Assembly (NCBI GenBank): GCA_016213775.1
Contig: JACQZR010000043.1
Coordinates: 62,001-126,000 of the forward strand
Source of the DNA: Acidobacteriota bacterium
Lineage (GTDB): Bacteria; Acidobacteriota; Terriglobia; Bryobacterales; Bryobacteraceae
Direction of reading: 5' to 3'
DNA length: 64,000 bases
Shown here: in pieces, positions 43,531-53,212 of the stretch
Numbering within the stretch: position 1 is the stretch's first letter
Layout: each line of letters begins with the position of its first letter
Position numbers and translations under genes: made by a program
The notes under the pieces: generated by a model
The model's database searches: none
The model's input: the letters and a program-made list of their open reading frames with translations, nothing else
Told to the model about the DNA's origin: nothing

Positions 43531-45996
43531 CTACGGCACGCGAATGAGGATCGCGCCGTTTGCCCGGCGGTCGGCACCAAAGGTGACCGCTTCAATCGAG
43601 TTCGCCTTGACGTTCAACCGCTGCATTGGTGGAGCGGCCTGTCCCTGCCCCTGGCCTTGTCCGCCGCCGCCCGGCTGCTGAACCGGAACCTGGGCAACGA
43701 AGGTCACGCCGTCGGGGTTGTCCGCGAAAGTAACTTCGCCACTGGCGAGATCGTAAATCAGGTACTGCGAACTGGCGTTGTTGGTCTTGGTGCCGCGAGC
43801 CACGAGCTTTCGCGAAGCGGTGAGAATACCGAGTAGCTGGACTTGCGCGAACCCGTCCGGCAACAGGAGCTGTCGTGTTTCCACGCGTTCCAGGTCGAGA
43901 ATCAGGAAGCCGGCGTCCCCGTTCACTCGCTGGCGGCCAACTCCCACTGCGATGCCTAATTGTGGAAATGCAGCAATCCCCGCGATGCCCACCACGCCTT
44001 GCGGCAGGTCGAACCGGTAACTGGTTTGCGTGACGCCGTCGATGGCGTAGAGAGTGTCCCCACCGGTGCTGGCTGTGAGGACGAAATCGTTGATGTCGAC
44101 GCTGCCACCGCCTGTGGCGTTCACCTGCCCGCTACCGCTCAGCTCGACAGTGGTGAACTGTTGCGAGGTGAGATCGAAGGATAGAAAGCCAACGGCGTTG
44201 CAGGTGGCTTGATAGGTCCTCGTCAGTGTGTTGCTGGCGAAGTAGATCAACCGGCGCGACGTCTCTATGGAGAAAGCTTGGGCAACGTTGGAACAGCCAG
44301 GAATGAACGTGCGCGCCGGAGTTGGGATCGCTTTGGCATTATTCACATCGACCGCAACCAGGCCGTTGGCGGAGTCGTCGGCTTTGCGCGAGACGAAGTA
44401 AACAGTGCGCGTCTGCCCGTCGGTGAAGTTACCAACGCGGAACGGGTTGACGATAACACCGGGAAGCTCTGGCCGACCGCCGATGGGCTGGTTCGGATTG
44501 GCGGGCACAGTGGGCATCACCATCGGAAGCCAGTCGGCCGGGTAGTCGCGAGACGCCGTCACTTCGCCCTGCTGGTTCAAAACCGCGATCTTCGCGGCTG
44601 TCGGATTGTTGCTATCGTCGCCCACCAGCACAATAAGCTGCCCTGGAGCCACCGCCGCGGGTGGTGTGAGCACTTTGTCGAGACCGCCGCCCAAGTCGAC
44701 GCGAAGGTTGAGTATGTTGATCGCGATGCCGCCACCAGCCCCGCCTCCACCTGCCCCGCCCCCCCCGATGATCCCGGTCAGGCCGCCTTCGGAAACCTCG
44801 CCGGTCACGGTGTTGATAGTGGCTACCTGCGGAGGGGTTCCGGCCGCTCCCACCGCCACTGCTGCGATGTTAGTTCCATCCACTCCCAACAACTGCGTCG
44901 CGGTTAGCGGCAAGTCAACCCCCATGGGTTTCGCCGACGGACGGAACACCATCACCTTGTTGCTGACCGGCTGGCCGGGAGTTCCATTACCCTGAGGCGG
45001 ACCGACGAAGGCGGCCAATGTAGCGGAATCGTTCGCGGCGACCACAGGTGTTTGCGCATTCCGGTTGGCCGCCGTCAGGCAGCCGCTGATATTGGAGGCT
45101 GTTTTTTCCCGGATATCAAAAAGGACGCTCGGATAGCAGCCTTCCTCTGTGCGCGCGGCGCTGGCGATGAGAAATCCGCCGCGAAGATCGGAACTCGCCA
45201 TCGCGCGGATATCCGGAGCACCGCTGGGAAGGGGAACGAATGTGGTTTCCACTTGAGAAGCCCGCTCATGCGTGGCCAGGTTTGCGATACGGCCGTTCCC
45301 GGACAACGTCAGAGTGTCTCCTGGACGCACTGTTTCGGGCAAAGTGACCGTGATATCGAACTGGCCCGGGACGGTGGTTGAAGCGCGGATGTCGGATTCG
45401 ACGAGAATCCCGCCGGCGTGAACGTCGAAGTTGGCTCGGGGGCGTGCGGGACTGTCCGCGGAAGCTGCCGCGCCGGTCGCCGTTCGCGGCTCGGTCACCC
45501 CGAGTCCTGTTGCCTGGAAGGTGAGTTTGTTCCCGCTTTTCGTCGATTTCAGTTCCCCGAAGCCGCTCTCATCTCTGGTCTCGAGTCCGGGCAGGAGAGC
45601 CACCACGTTGATACGCGCGATGCGGCTGTCTACGCCGTTTCGGCGGACCACCACATTGGCGAGTCCGTTGCCGGTTTCCAAAGGCACCTGCGCCACGATC
45701 TTCGACGGATCGGCGGAAAAAAGAGGTGCTGGCCGGCCGTTAATGAGAACCCGTACTGGCGGGTCGCCGATTTCGACGGGGAGGGGCAGTCCGCTCGCGG
45801 TTGCTCCCGCGGCGGGTCCCAGATTCAGTCCTTTGATCCAAATAATGCCGCCAGGAGAAACTGTCGAGGGCGCCGGCGTCTGCGTAAAGGCATTGATCAC
45901 CCCGCGCTGGTCGATGACCGGGGACAGCGACGGCTGCCCCTGCAACACCCCCGTACAGAGCAATACAGCCAGCGTGGACGCAGAACGAGGAGACAT
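43531..45996 (-). CDS. Exported protein with TIGR03437-type domain and propeller-like repeats
   Basis: 821 aa with a signal peptide. Residues about 30-135 match the acidobacterial TIGR03437-type Ig-like domain: VINAFTQTPAPSTVSPGGIIWIKGLNLGP, PVRVLINGRPAPLFSADPSKIVAQVPLETG. A second similar region (about 150-255) follows. From about 260 onward the protein reads as a beta-propeller-like region with repeated short blades, interrupted by a Gly-rich stretch (GGGGAGGGGAGGG near residue 410) and a Gly/Gln-rich end. Function unknown; such proteins are numerous in Solibacter-type genomes and are thought to be surface or secreted. The ribosome site AAGGGTGA precedes the ATG. Transcribed convergently to the redoxin operon. 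Confidence 0.85.
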   Translation of the reverse strand: MSPRSASTLAVLLCTGVLQGQPSLSPVIDQRGVINAFTQTPAPSTVSPGGIIWIKGLNLGPAAGATASGLPLPVEIGDPPVRVLINGRPAPLFSADPSKIVAQVPLETGNGLANVVVRRNGVDSRIARINVVALLPGLETRDESGFGELKSTKSGNKLTFQATGLGVTEPRTATGAAASADSPARPRANFDVHAGGILVESDIRASTTVPGQFDITVTLPETVRPGDTLTLSGNGRIANLATHERASQVETTFVPLPSGAPDIRAMASSDLRGGFLIASAARTEEGCYPSVLFDIREKTASNISGCLTAANRNAQTPVVAANDSATLAAFVGPPQGNGTPGQPVSNKVMVFRPSAKPMGVDLPLTATQLLGVDGTNIAAVAVGAAGTPPQVATINTVTGEVSEGGLTGIIGGGGAGGGGAGGGIAINILNLRVDLGGGLDKVLTPPAAVAPGQLIVLVGDDSNNPTAAKIAVLNQQGEVTASRDYPADWLPMVMPTVPANPNQPIGGRPELPGVIVNPFRVGNFTDGQTRTVYFVSRKADDSANGLVAVDVNNAKAIPTPARTFIPGCSNVAQAFSIETSRRLIYFASNTLTRTYQATCNAVGFLSFDLTSQQFTTVELSGSGQVNATGGGSVDINDFVLTASTGGDTLYAIDGVTQTSYRFDLPQGVVGIAGIAAFPQLGIAVGVGRQRVNGDAGFLILDLERVETRQLLLPDGFAQVQLLGILTASRKLVARGTKTNNASSQYLIYDLASGEVTFADNPDGVTFVAQVPVQQPGGGGQGQGQGQAAPPMQRLNVKANSIEAVTFGADRRANGAILIRVP

Positions 45997-46203
45997 GATT
46001 CACCCTTTCTCTTGGTTACTATCCTATCAACACGGAATACGCACGAGAGGTTGCGGGCGTCACCGGCGGCGCAGAGCCCCGCAACAGAGAAAAACCGTGA
46101 GAGAAAGTGGAGAGGCCAAGAACCCCATTCGCAAAGGCGGGTTCACTTCCATATTCAGAGTAGCAAGTCCAGTGCCGCTGCCACGCTGTCAATTGTTCTG
46201 GCG

Positions 46204-48942
46204 CTACTTCTTCAGCGTCGCGGTCCAATTGGAAAGCAGCGTCAACGGGCGCGCGGAGGTGGGACCAGCGCCGTCGTCCACCACAAGAAACTTCTGTCCG
46301 TCGGCGGTGGCGTCGTATGTGAAGCCGCGCCCAATCACGATGCCCTCGAACAGTTTCTGCACGCGGCCAACCTCCAGCGATCCGGTGCGGGCAGTGACTT
46401 CAGCAGCCATGAGCTGCCCGTCGGTTGTGACGTAGAAAACCTCCTTGCCGTCACGTCGCCATCGTGTCCGGTATCCTGAGGCGTTGGAGATCTGGCGCTT
46501 GCCGCCTGGCCCGGGGAACGGAGCCGCATACACCTGGATCTCCCCGGACTCGTTCGATTGATACGCCACCCATTTTCCATCTGGCGAGAATTGGGGGTAC
46601 TGTTCGGCAAACGGGGTTTGGAGAAAGAGGCGCGGCGCTGCCTTTGCCGGGCTCTCCGTCTGCGTCAAAGGCAGAAGCCAGATATCCTGCCTGGTCTTCT
46701 CTGCCGATTGATAATAGAGCAGCCACCGGCCGTCGGGCGACACACTTTGCGCTAACTTAGGATCCCCTCCCTGGAGCAGGATTTCCTCCGTTCCGGCGCC
46801 ATTGGATGACTTGCGAAACAAGTCGTAAGGGCCCTTGCGATTGGAACTGAAATACAGGGTGTTGCCGTCCGCCGACCACACAGGGCTCCGGTCATTCTGA
46901 GGATCGAAGGTAAACCGGGTAGGGATGCCCCGGGCGACATCGTAAATCCAGATATCTTCATTTCTGGAATTGCCTTCCACAATCGACGCTGCTAGCCGTT
47001 TCCCGTCCGGCGACAAGTCAATGCCACCGATCAGGCCTGTGGGCTGTCCGAGAGTGCCCAACTCGTTCCCCTTGCGGTCTTTCCACACCAGCCGGGATCG
47101 CGACCCGGAGGCCCCTGTCTGGTACACCAGCAACCCTCCGGGGGAAACCGCAAATCCCGGGATCCGCGAGAAAGAGGCAAAGGTGGGAACACCTTCCACG
47201 ACAGGGACTGGGTCACCCCGGGTTTCCAGACGGTCCGGGTCAAACGGTTGCGCCATCAACGTATTCCCCATCAGGTACAGTAGATGTCCCTGGGCGTAGA
47301 CCGCGGGGGAATTGGTTTGCGCCACTACTTTCCCCGGCTTTTGTGGCTCGTCGATGGAACCGGCCAGAATCTTAATGGATTCTCCCTGTTCCCGCTGCTC
47401 AACCTCTGACGCGCCTCGGCGCCCGGTCAAACGCCTTCCCTGCATATAGAGGAAGTGACGCCCATCCGGCAGGAACCAGGGGTGGAGACCAGCGCCGTCC
47501 ACTACGGGCGCCGTCTTCCCTCCTGCTGCCGCCACTCGAAAAACCGGCCTGGCACCAATGACACCGAGTACGATCGTTCCCTGCGCATTCCAACTTCCCC
47601 CACGCAAAGGGCCCGCCAGATCCGCAATGGCCACCGGTGGACCACCCTGGATATCGATCTTTCTCAGCTTGCCGTCCTGGCCGAAACCCACCCATCGGCT
47701 ATCGGGCGACCAGAACGGGGTCTCCGCGCTTTCGGTGCCCGACAGGAGCTGCGTGGTGGGGGAATCCAGGCGGCGCAGCCAGAGATGCGTCTTGCCATCT
47801 TTGCCCCTGGCGCCGAACACAATCCGGGTTCCGTCGGGAGAGATCGCCGGCATGGCGTGTCTTCCGCCGAAGTCGAATTCGGTGTTCTCCGGAGGGAGCA
47901 GAGTAGCGTTGAGAACAGGCAGGTGCGGCGGCGTCTCGCGGAAGTGAATGAAGGCAAGGCCGCTGGCGGCGAGCCCGAGGATGGCGGCAACTGCCCAACC
48001 CCGCTTCGAGGTGCCTCGTGAAACCTGTGGCGATTCCACTATGGGGTCCGCCAGATATTTTGCGATTGCCAGCCGCGCCTCGCCGATGTCGCGCAACCGC
48101 GATTTGGCATCACGATCCAGACAACGCCGCAGCAGGTTCTTAATCGGAGCCGGTACGCTCACCTTTTCAAAATCGATGGGGCTCTGCAGCACACCGGCTA
48201 ACGTGTGCGATAGCGTCTCCCCGCTGAACATGCGATTCCCGCTGAGCATCTCCCACAGCACCACGCCAAACGACCAAATGTCCGTGCGCTTATCCACCGG
48301 CTTACCCGAGGCCTGTTCCGGACTCATGTACTCCGCCGTACCCATGATCATGCCGGCGATGGTCGGCGAATGGCCTCTTACAACCGTTGGCGCGGACTGC
48401 GGGTTCTCCGAGGATTCCCGCGGATCGGTCAGCTTGGCCAGGCCGAAGTCCAGCACTTTGACCGTTCCTTCCGGCGTCACCTTCACGTTGGCGGGCTTCA
48501 GATCGCGATGAATCACGTTCTTGTCGTGTGCCGCCTCGAGCGCTTCCGCTATCTGCCGAGCGATGGAGAGCGCTTCTTCCAGGGGAATGGCGCCTCGCTC
48601 AATACGTTCGGCGAGCGTGGGCCCCTCCACCAACTCCATCACAATGGCGCCTTCTTCGATACCGAATATAGAGGCGATGTTGGGGTGGTTCAGCGATGCC
48701 AGCACCTGGGCTTCGCGGGTGAAGCGGGACAGCCGGTCGGCATCGTGCGCGAACGCATCGGGCAGGACTTTGATAGCAACCTCGCGCGCGAGTTTGGTAT
48801 CGGTGGCGCGATATACCGCGCCCATGCCGCCCTCGCCGAGCTTGCCGGTGATTTGGTAATGAGCGATCTGTGTTGGGTCCAGAGTAAGGGCAGTATATCG
48901 CAATGCTCGAACGTGGAGTGGAGTTCGCGTGCCGCGTTTCAA
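46204..48942 (-). CDS. Ser/Thr protein kinase with C-terminal TolB/PD40-like propeller (kinase 1)
   Basis: 912 aa membrane-bound Hanks-type kinase. The glycine loop is GEGGMGAVYRA (about 36-46), the ATP lysine is in VAIKVLP, the catalytic loop is HRDLKPANVKV, and DFGLAK and MSPEQASG complete an active kinase. One membrane segment (GWAVAAILGLAASGLAFI, about 312-330) separates it from an extracytoplasmic propeller with blades such as AISPDGTRIVFGARG and VAYQSNESGEIQVY. It ends NWTATLKK. No ATG occurs in the N-terminal stretch before the domain: the farthest start is TTG at 48942, with another TTG at 48903, so the true start is uncertain. Paralogue of the kinase at 50335. Confidence 0.9.
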   Translation of the reverse strand: MKRGTRTPLHVRALRYTALTLDPTQIAHYQITGKLGEGGMGAVYRATDTKLAREVAIKVLPDAFAHDADRLSRFTREAQVLASLNHPNIASIFGIEEGAIVMELVEGPTLAERIERGAIPLEEALSIARQIAEALEAAHDKNVIHRDLKPANVKVTPEGTVKVLDFGLAKLTDPRESSENPQSAPTVVRGHSPTIAGMIMGTAEYMSPEQASGKPVDKRTDIWSFGVVLWEMLSGNRMFSGETLSHTLAGVLQSPIDFEKVSVPAPIKNLLRRCLDRDAKSRLRDIGEARLAIAKYLADPIVESPQVSRGTSKRGWAVAAILGLAASGLAFIHFRETPPHLPVLNATLLPPENTEFDFGGRHAMPAISPDGTRIVFGARGKDGKTHLWLRRLDSPTTQLLSGTESAETPFWSPDSRWVGFGQDGKLRKIDIQGGPPVAIADLAGPLRGGSWNAQGTIVLGVIGARPVFRVAAAGGKTAPVVDGAGLHPWFLPDGRHFLYMQGRRLTGRRGASEVEQREQGESIKILAGSIDEPQKPGKVVAQTNSPAVYAQGHLLYLMGNTLMAQPFDPDRLETRGDPVPVVEGVPTFASFSRIPGFAVSPGGLLVYQTGASGSRSRLVWKDRKGNELGTLGQPTGLIGGIDLSPDGKRLAASIVEGNSRNEDIWIYDVARGIPTRFTFDPQNDRSPVWSADGNTLYFSSNRKGPYDLFRKSSNGAGTEEILLQGGDPKLAQSVSPDGRWLLYYQSAEKTRQDIWLLPLTQTESPAKAAPRLFLQTPFAEQYPQFSPDGKWVAYQSNESGEIQVYAAPFPGPGGKRQISNASGYRTRWRRDGKEVFYVTTDGQLMAAEVTARTGSLEVGRVQKLFEGIVIGRGFTYDATADGQKFLVVDDGAGPTSARPLTLLSNWTATLKK

Positions 48943-49238
48943 GATGCGAACCCCAACTCGACTTCGCCGTTTGTAGTCCCAAAGATGTGACTGGAGGGCG
49001 CCTCAAACCTTCAGAGGTTCGAGAGGATTTCCCGCGCCGCGGATTCGTCCGGGGCCTTGAGTAAAAGCGAGAAGAAAATTCGAAGCCAGTTGCGCGTCGC
49101 CTGTCCTGGCAACGGCGCGCGTGCTATCGAACCAATCCTCATCGCGGCAGCGGGTGAGCGGAATCCACTTCCGCAATACGCTGCGGCCAATGTCCAGCAG
49201 CGTCCGCGCTTCAATCTCCCACAGCCGGTCCGCACACC
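48943..49238. other. Intergenic stretch with no recognisable gene
   Basis: Between the start of kinase 1 and the kinase remnant at 49239. Both strands carry only short frames. A minus-strand frame ending at 49011 (with RNWLRIFFSLLLKAPDESAAREILSNL) has a plausible protein-like end and might be the 3' tip of a decayed gene, but I cannot link it to a family. Confidence 0.4.
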
Positions 49239-49404
49239 GGCGGGGATTACCAGTCCTATGCGGTTTCCCGGGACGGCGAGCGGCTCCTCAGCATCCAGCT
49301 TGTGAACACTGGATCCGGCGCGCGCCCCGGGCACGACGATCCCTCCCGATCCCGGCGGTTTGTTTGCGGTTGTACGGAACTGGCCGCGGGGGTTGAAGAA
49401 GTAG
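49239..49404 (+). pseudogene. Stranded 3' end of a Ser/Thr kinase (remnant 1)
   Basis: The plus strand encodes YAVSRDGERLLSIQLVNTGSGARPG, then after a +1 frame change near 49330 the sequence continues TTIPPDPGGLFAVVRNWPRGLKK and stops at 49402-49404. This is the C-terminal tail typical of the kinase-propeller proteins here. The rest of the gene is absent. Positions 49255-49290 (36 nt) are identical to 53520-53555 in remnant 2, so the two derive from a common, fairly recent source. Confidence 0.72.
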
Positions 49405-49442
49405 GTGCGGAGACAGGAAACAGAAGCTGCTATCGTGTTCGT

Positions 49443-49952
49443 ATGAGTGTCGAGACGATCATCTCCGTCCAGGAGTACCTGAGCACGTCTTACGATCCAG
49501 ACATGGAATACGTAGATGGCATTCTTGTGGAGCGCAACGTGGGTGATTGGGTCCATAGCCTGGTTCAACGCAATTTGATCGTCGCTCTGAGTCGGAAATA
49601 TCCGGGTATTCTCGCAGTTCCGGAGCTTCGGTCTCAGACCAGAACCTCCCGTTATCGTCTGCCGGATATTTGCGTGCTGCTCGCGCCACCCAAGACGAAG
49701 TATCTGCTGGATGCGGCGTTCCTCGCGGTGGAGATCCTGTCGGAAGACGACAGCATGTCCAGGGTGCTGGAAAAACTCGAAGAGTACGATCATAAGGGTG
49801 TGGCGAACATCTGGCTGATTGATCCACGTCTTCGCAAGATGTGTGTTTATTCCAGAAGCGGGCTGGACGTGGTACGCGGCGATGTCATCGCCACGGCCGG
49901 CGACCCGCGACTCGAACTCACAAGCGGCGAAATTTTCCAGGATCTGCCATAG
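49443..49952 (+). CDS. Uma2-family (DUF820) PD-(D/E)XK-like protein
   Basis: 169 aa protein of the Uma2 family, whose members have a restriction-endonuclease-like fold. The start at 49443 (MSVETIISVQEYLST) gives the standard N-terminus; the frame upstream is the decayed kinase end. Motifs: EYVDGILVERNVG, then YRLPDICVLLAP carrying the first acidic residue and FLAVEILSEDDSMSRVLEKLEEYDHKGVANIWLIDP with the E-x-L and K elements of the active site. Uma2 genes are found in many copies in Cyanobacteria, Planctomycetes and Acidobacteria; their biological role is unsettled. Distantly related to the duplicated pair at 55829 and 56645. Confidence 0.87.
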   Translation: MSVETIISVQEYLSTSYDPDMEYVDGILVERNVGDWVHSLVQRNLIVALSRKYPGILAVPELRSQTRTSRYRLPDICVLLAPPKTKYLLDAAFLAVEILSEDDSMSRVLEKLEEYDHKGVANIWLIDPRLRKMCVYSRSGLDVVRGDVIATAGDPRLELTSGEIFQDLP

Positions 49953-50029
49953 AGCGTCGTGTTCTTGTCTCGCTAACAGCTTGCCGTCTTTGGGAAACGG
50001 AAGATAGTTCTACCGCTAGCCGCCGTGGC

Positions 50030-50314
50030 GCAGCCACCGTGGACCAGCCGGCGGCGTTCACCTTCGGCAACCTCGGCCGCGTGATGCCGAACGTCCGGGT
50101 GGATGGCGTGCACAATTGGGACTTCTCGGTGTTCAAGAGCTTCCCCATTCGCGAAGCAAGGCGAATCGAGTTCCGCGCCGAGTTCTTCAACTTCACCAAC
50201 ACCCCGCAGTTTGCACCTCCGTGCCAGGCGTTCGGCAATGCCGCCTTCGGCGTGGTGAGCTCATAGCAGAACAGTCCACGCCAGGTGCAACTGGGCCTGA
50301 AGGTGTACTTCTAG
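50030..50314 (+). pseudogene. Stranded 3' end of an Oar-like TonB-dependent receptor
   Basis: In one frame the sequence reads QPAAFTFGNLGRVMPNVRVDGVHNWDFSVFKSFPI, then FRAEFFNFTNTPQFAPP, an in-frame TAG at 50264-50266, and QNSPRQVQLGLKVYF followed by the genuine stop at 50312-50314. This is the closing barrel strand pattern of the receptors at 6168 and 11058, ending in aromatic Phe. The rest of the gene is missing and a stop interrupts what remains, so it is a relic. It lies between the Uma2 gene and kinase 2. Confidence 0.75.
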
Positions 50315-50334
50315 ACAGAAAAACCAACGGCCGG

Positions 50335-52977
50335 TCATTTCCAGTTGAGAACCACAGTCAGCGGAGAGGCGTCGCGTTCGGAGTAGGCCACCACCAGAAA
50401 CCTGCCGTCCGGCAAGTGCGCGTATCTCGGCGAAGTGCCATAGACGGTTCCAAACATGCGCGAGTCAAACAGTGGCTGGGGCGTGTCCACTTGCGCCGCG
50501 GGCGCACTCGGAGGACCGAGTTTCACCGTCGCCGCCATGAGTTGTTTGAGGGGCGATATGAAGTACAACTCTTTCCCGTCCTGGCTCCACACAGGCTGGG
50601 CGCCGCCGCCGGTGGACACCTGCCACTTTCCTTTCGGACTGTCGGGGAAGGGGCGCACATAGATTTGGTGCGGGCCGCCCTCGTTGGACTGGTAAGCGAC
50701 ATAGTTGCCGTCCGGCGAGAACTTGGCGTGGCCCTCCTGGAACTCTGTGCGCAGGTAGAGGTGCGGTTTCCGTTCACCGGCCATGGGGAGGACCCAAATG
50801 TCACGTGCTGTCTTATCGTCGACGTCCTCGTAGAGCAGAAAGCGCCCGTCGCGTGACCAGTCGGTTGGGAGTTTGCGCGTTTTGGATTTCAGCAGCGCCT
50901 CTTCCGCGCCGCCGCCGCTGGACGACTTGAGATAGAGGTCCACAGCGCCCTCGCGCTGCGCACCATACACGATCTTCGTCGAGTCGGGCGACCACACAGG
51001 GTGAGTATCGGTGCCGGGATGAAAGGTGAAGCGGGTCCGCACGTTGCGTCCAAGGTCCAGCAGCCAGAGCTCGCGCCCTTCCATATTCTGAATGTTGCCC
51101 TCGCCAAGCGCCGCACGCTTCCCATCAGGCGAGAGAACGATTTCGCTGTAGCTGCCCGGCTCCGCTGCCGGCTCCGCCCGGCCTGAGCGGTCAAAACTCA
51201 GCAGTTCGTTTGCCCGATCGCCGCTGCCAGATTGAAAAACCAAAACATTGGCGCCGGCAGCGCCGAACAACAGGCTGCCCAACTGTTGATTGACGTTCTC
51301 GCCAACGGGAAAGGGCGCGCCCTGAAGCTGTCGACTCCCCGCGTCAAAAGCATGGGCCATCAATGTCCGCTCGCGGCCGTAGAGCAGGTAGCCCGTGGTG
51401 GACCCCTCCGAAGATGGCGCGAACACCCCGTGGCTGGAGGAGTCCACCAATCTCGTAGCTTCGGGTGAAGTGAGTGACCCTACCCAGACCCCACTTTTGC
51501 CTTTCTCAACCCCCTGGAACAGGTAGTGTTTTCCATCGGGAAGGAACTGGGGATAGGCGCGGGCAAGACCGGGGGAGCCGGGGAGTTTCGCTGGCACTCC
51601 GCCCGCGGCGGCAACCTGATACAGCCCTTCCGCCGAGCTGAATACAATCACGCCCTCGCGGCTCCAGGCGCCAGCCAGGGATTCGTTTGATCTCGTTGTC
51701 TCGCACAGTGTCACCGCCGGACCGCCGCCAATCTCCATTCGCTTGAGTTTTCTGGGGTTTCCGGCAAAGAAAGCCAGGGATCGTCCGTCGGGCGACCAAA
51801 ACGGGTCACGGCTATCCTCATCGCCGGCGAGCATCTGTCCGGCCAGTCCGTCCAGGGAGCGCAGGACAATCGCATGCTGCACGTTCTTCTGATGGACTAC
51901 GGCGGCGATACGGCGGCCATCGGGCGACACCGCCGGGAAGTGGCCGAAGGTCACGCCTTCGGGAGGCTGGATGACGAACTTCGCCATCGGTGGAGTGCGC
52001 GGCGCGGGTCGCATCCACCAGCCGATTGCGGCCACGATTGTGAGCGACGCCACCAGCGCCCAAGGAAGCCAGGATCGACGCGAGTCCGCCACGGCCGCGG
52101 TCTCGTTCACAGGCGGCGCTTCCATTGGCCCATCGAGGACGAAACATGCCTCGCCAATGTCGCGTAGACGGGTCTTCAAGTCCTTTCGAAGACAGCGGTC
52201 AAGCAGCCGCCGGACGCTCGCCGGAGTGCCGTCCGGCAACAGGCTCCAGTCCGGATCGCGCATCACCACTGCCGCGAGCATGTCAGTCACGGTCGCTCCG
52301 CCGCCAAAGAGATCCCTGCCGGTCAGCATCTCAAAGAGCACCACGCCAAATGCCCAGATATCGGCGCGCCTATCCACGTGCTGGCCTCGCGCCTGTTCGG
52401 GGGACATGTAGCCCGCGGTGCCCATGATCATGCCGGCGAGGGTCGGCGAATTCCCGCGAACGACGGTAGGGGCGGAGGCAGGATCCTCGCCAACGTCGGC
52501 CGCATCCGCCAGTTTCGCGAGGCCGAAGTCGAGCACCTTCACCTTGCCATCCGGCGTGACTTTCACGTTGGCCGGCTTCAGATCCCGATGAATAATTCCC
52601 CTCTCGTGCGCCGCTTCCAATGCTTCAGCGATCTGCCGCGCAATCGCCAAGGCCTCGTTTAAAGGCACCACGCCCTGCGCGAGCCGATCGGCGAGAGTCG
52701 GCCCCTCCACCAGTTCCATGACAATGGCGCGTTCTTCGATTCCGTACACCGCCGCAATGTTCGGATGATTCAACGAAGCGAGCACCTGCGCTTCGCGCGT
52801 AAACCGTGACAGCCTGTCCGCGTCATTCGCAAACGCGTCTGGCAGAACCTTGATCGCAACGTCGCGCGCGAGTTTGGTGTCGGTGGCGCGATACACTGCG
52901 CCCATGCCACCTTCCCCTAGTTTGGAGAGGATCCGGTAGTGGGCAATCGTCTGGGGATCCATACGTGCGGTTTCCAT
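50335..52977 (-). CDS. Ser/Thr protein kinase with C-terminal TolB/PD40-like propeller (kinase 2)
   Basis: 880 aa paralogue of kinase 1. Glycine loop GEGGMGAVYRA (about 22-32), VAIKVLP lysine, HRDLKPANVKV, DFGLAKL and MSPEQARGQ are intact, so it should be active. A single membrane span (WLPWALVASLTIVAAIGWW, about 300-320) leads to an extracytoplasmic propeller with blades such as AVSPDGRRIAAVV, VLSPDGKRAALGEG and VWSQDGKELYF, and the protein ends SPLTVVLNWK. Start ATG at 52977, with a second in-frame ATG at 52962. Its cue is unknown; propeller kinases are thought to sense extracytoplasmic ligands. Flanked on both sides by kinase and receptor relics. Confidence 0.92.
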   Translation of the reverse strand: METARMDPQTIAHYRILSKLGEGGMGAVYRATDTKLARDVAIKVLPDAFANDADRLSRFTREAQVLASLNHPNIAAVYGIEERAIVMELVEGPTLADRLAQGVVPLNEALAIARQIAEALEAAHERGIIHRDLKPANVKVTPDGKVKVLDFGLAKLADAADVGEDPASAPTVVRGNSPTLAGMIMGTAGYMSPEQARGQHVDRRADIWAFGVVLFEMLTGRDLFGGGATVTDMLAAVVMRDPDWSLLPDGTPASVRRLLDRCLRKDLKTRLRDIGEACFVLDGPMEAPPVNETAAVADSRRSWLPWALVASLTIVAAIGWWMRPAPRTPPMAKFVIQPPEGVTFGHFPAVSPDGRRIAAVVHQKNVQHAIVLRSLDGLAGQMLAGDEDSRDPFWSPDGRSLAFFAGNPRKLKRMEIGGGPAVTLCETTRSNESLAGAWSREGVIVFSSAEGLYQVAAAGGVPAKLPGSPGLARAYPQFLPDGKHYLFQGVEKGKSGVWVGSLTSPEATRLVDSSSHGVFAPSSEGSTTGYLLYGRERTLMAHAFDAGSRQLQGAPFPVGENVNQQLGSLLFGAAGANVLVFQSGSGDRANELLSFDRSGRAEPAAEPGSYSEIVLSPDGKRAALGEGNIQNMEGRELWLLDLGRNVRTRFTFHPGTDTHPVWSPDSTKIVYGAQREGAVDLYLKSSSGGGAEEALLKSKTRKLPTDWSRDGRFLLYEDVDDKTARDIWVLPMAGERKPHLYLRTEFQEGHAKFSPDGNYVAYQSNEGGPHQIYVRPFPDSPKGKWQVSTGGGAQPVWSQDGKELYFISPLKQLMAATVKLGPPSAPAAQVDTPQPLFDSRMFGTVYGTSPRYAHLPDGRFLVVAYSERDASPLTVVLNWK

Positions 52978-53036
52978 ATCCTATCACCGTTCCTGAAAGG
53001 GAGTCCCACAGGTCGTGAGGAGCGAATGCGAGTTAC

Positions 53037-53150
53037 TCACTTCTTTAACCCCGCTGTCCAGTTCACGGTAATTGGCGTAGCCTCGGCAGCCGCCTCCACC
53101 ACCGTGTTGATCAGAAACCTGCCGTCGCTGATGATGTCGCCCACCCTCCT
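53037..53150 (-). pseudogene. Stranded 3' end of a kinase/propeller gene (remnant 3)
   Basis: On the minus strand the reading RRVGDIISDGRFLINTVVEAAAEATPITVNWTAGLKK ends at a TGA (53037-53039). The string DGRFLINT ... TPITVNW ... GLKK is the characteristic C-terminus of acidobacterial kinase-propeller proteins. Nothing resembling the rest of such a gene lies upstream on this strand. It is oriented opposite to remnants 1 and 2 and adjoins the start of kinase 2. Confidence 0.68.
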
Positions 53151-53212
53151 CAAGAAATAGCTGGCCGCGGCGTGCGAAGTAGCCAGCCACATGTACTTAC
53201 AGGAGCAGGGAT

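Noticed and set aside
43660-44770. Repeat array suggested by Gly-rich codon runs
   Set aside because: These are short Gly/Gln codon runs inside the TIGR03437-domain gene; no regular unit or spacers.
46050-46100. Hairpin GTTGCGGG/CCCGCAAC downstream of kinase 1 as terminator
   Set aside because: The stem is interrupted by a long loop and no T-run follows on the transcribed strand.
49011-49793. Minus-strand open frame of 260 codons
   Set aside because: Most of it is antisense to the Uma2 gene at 49443 and the kinase remnant; composition is not protein-like except for a short end that I could not link to any family.
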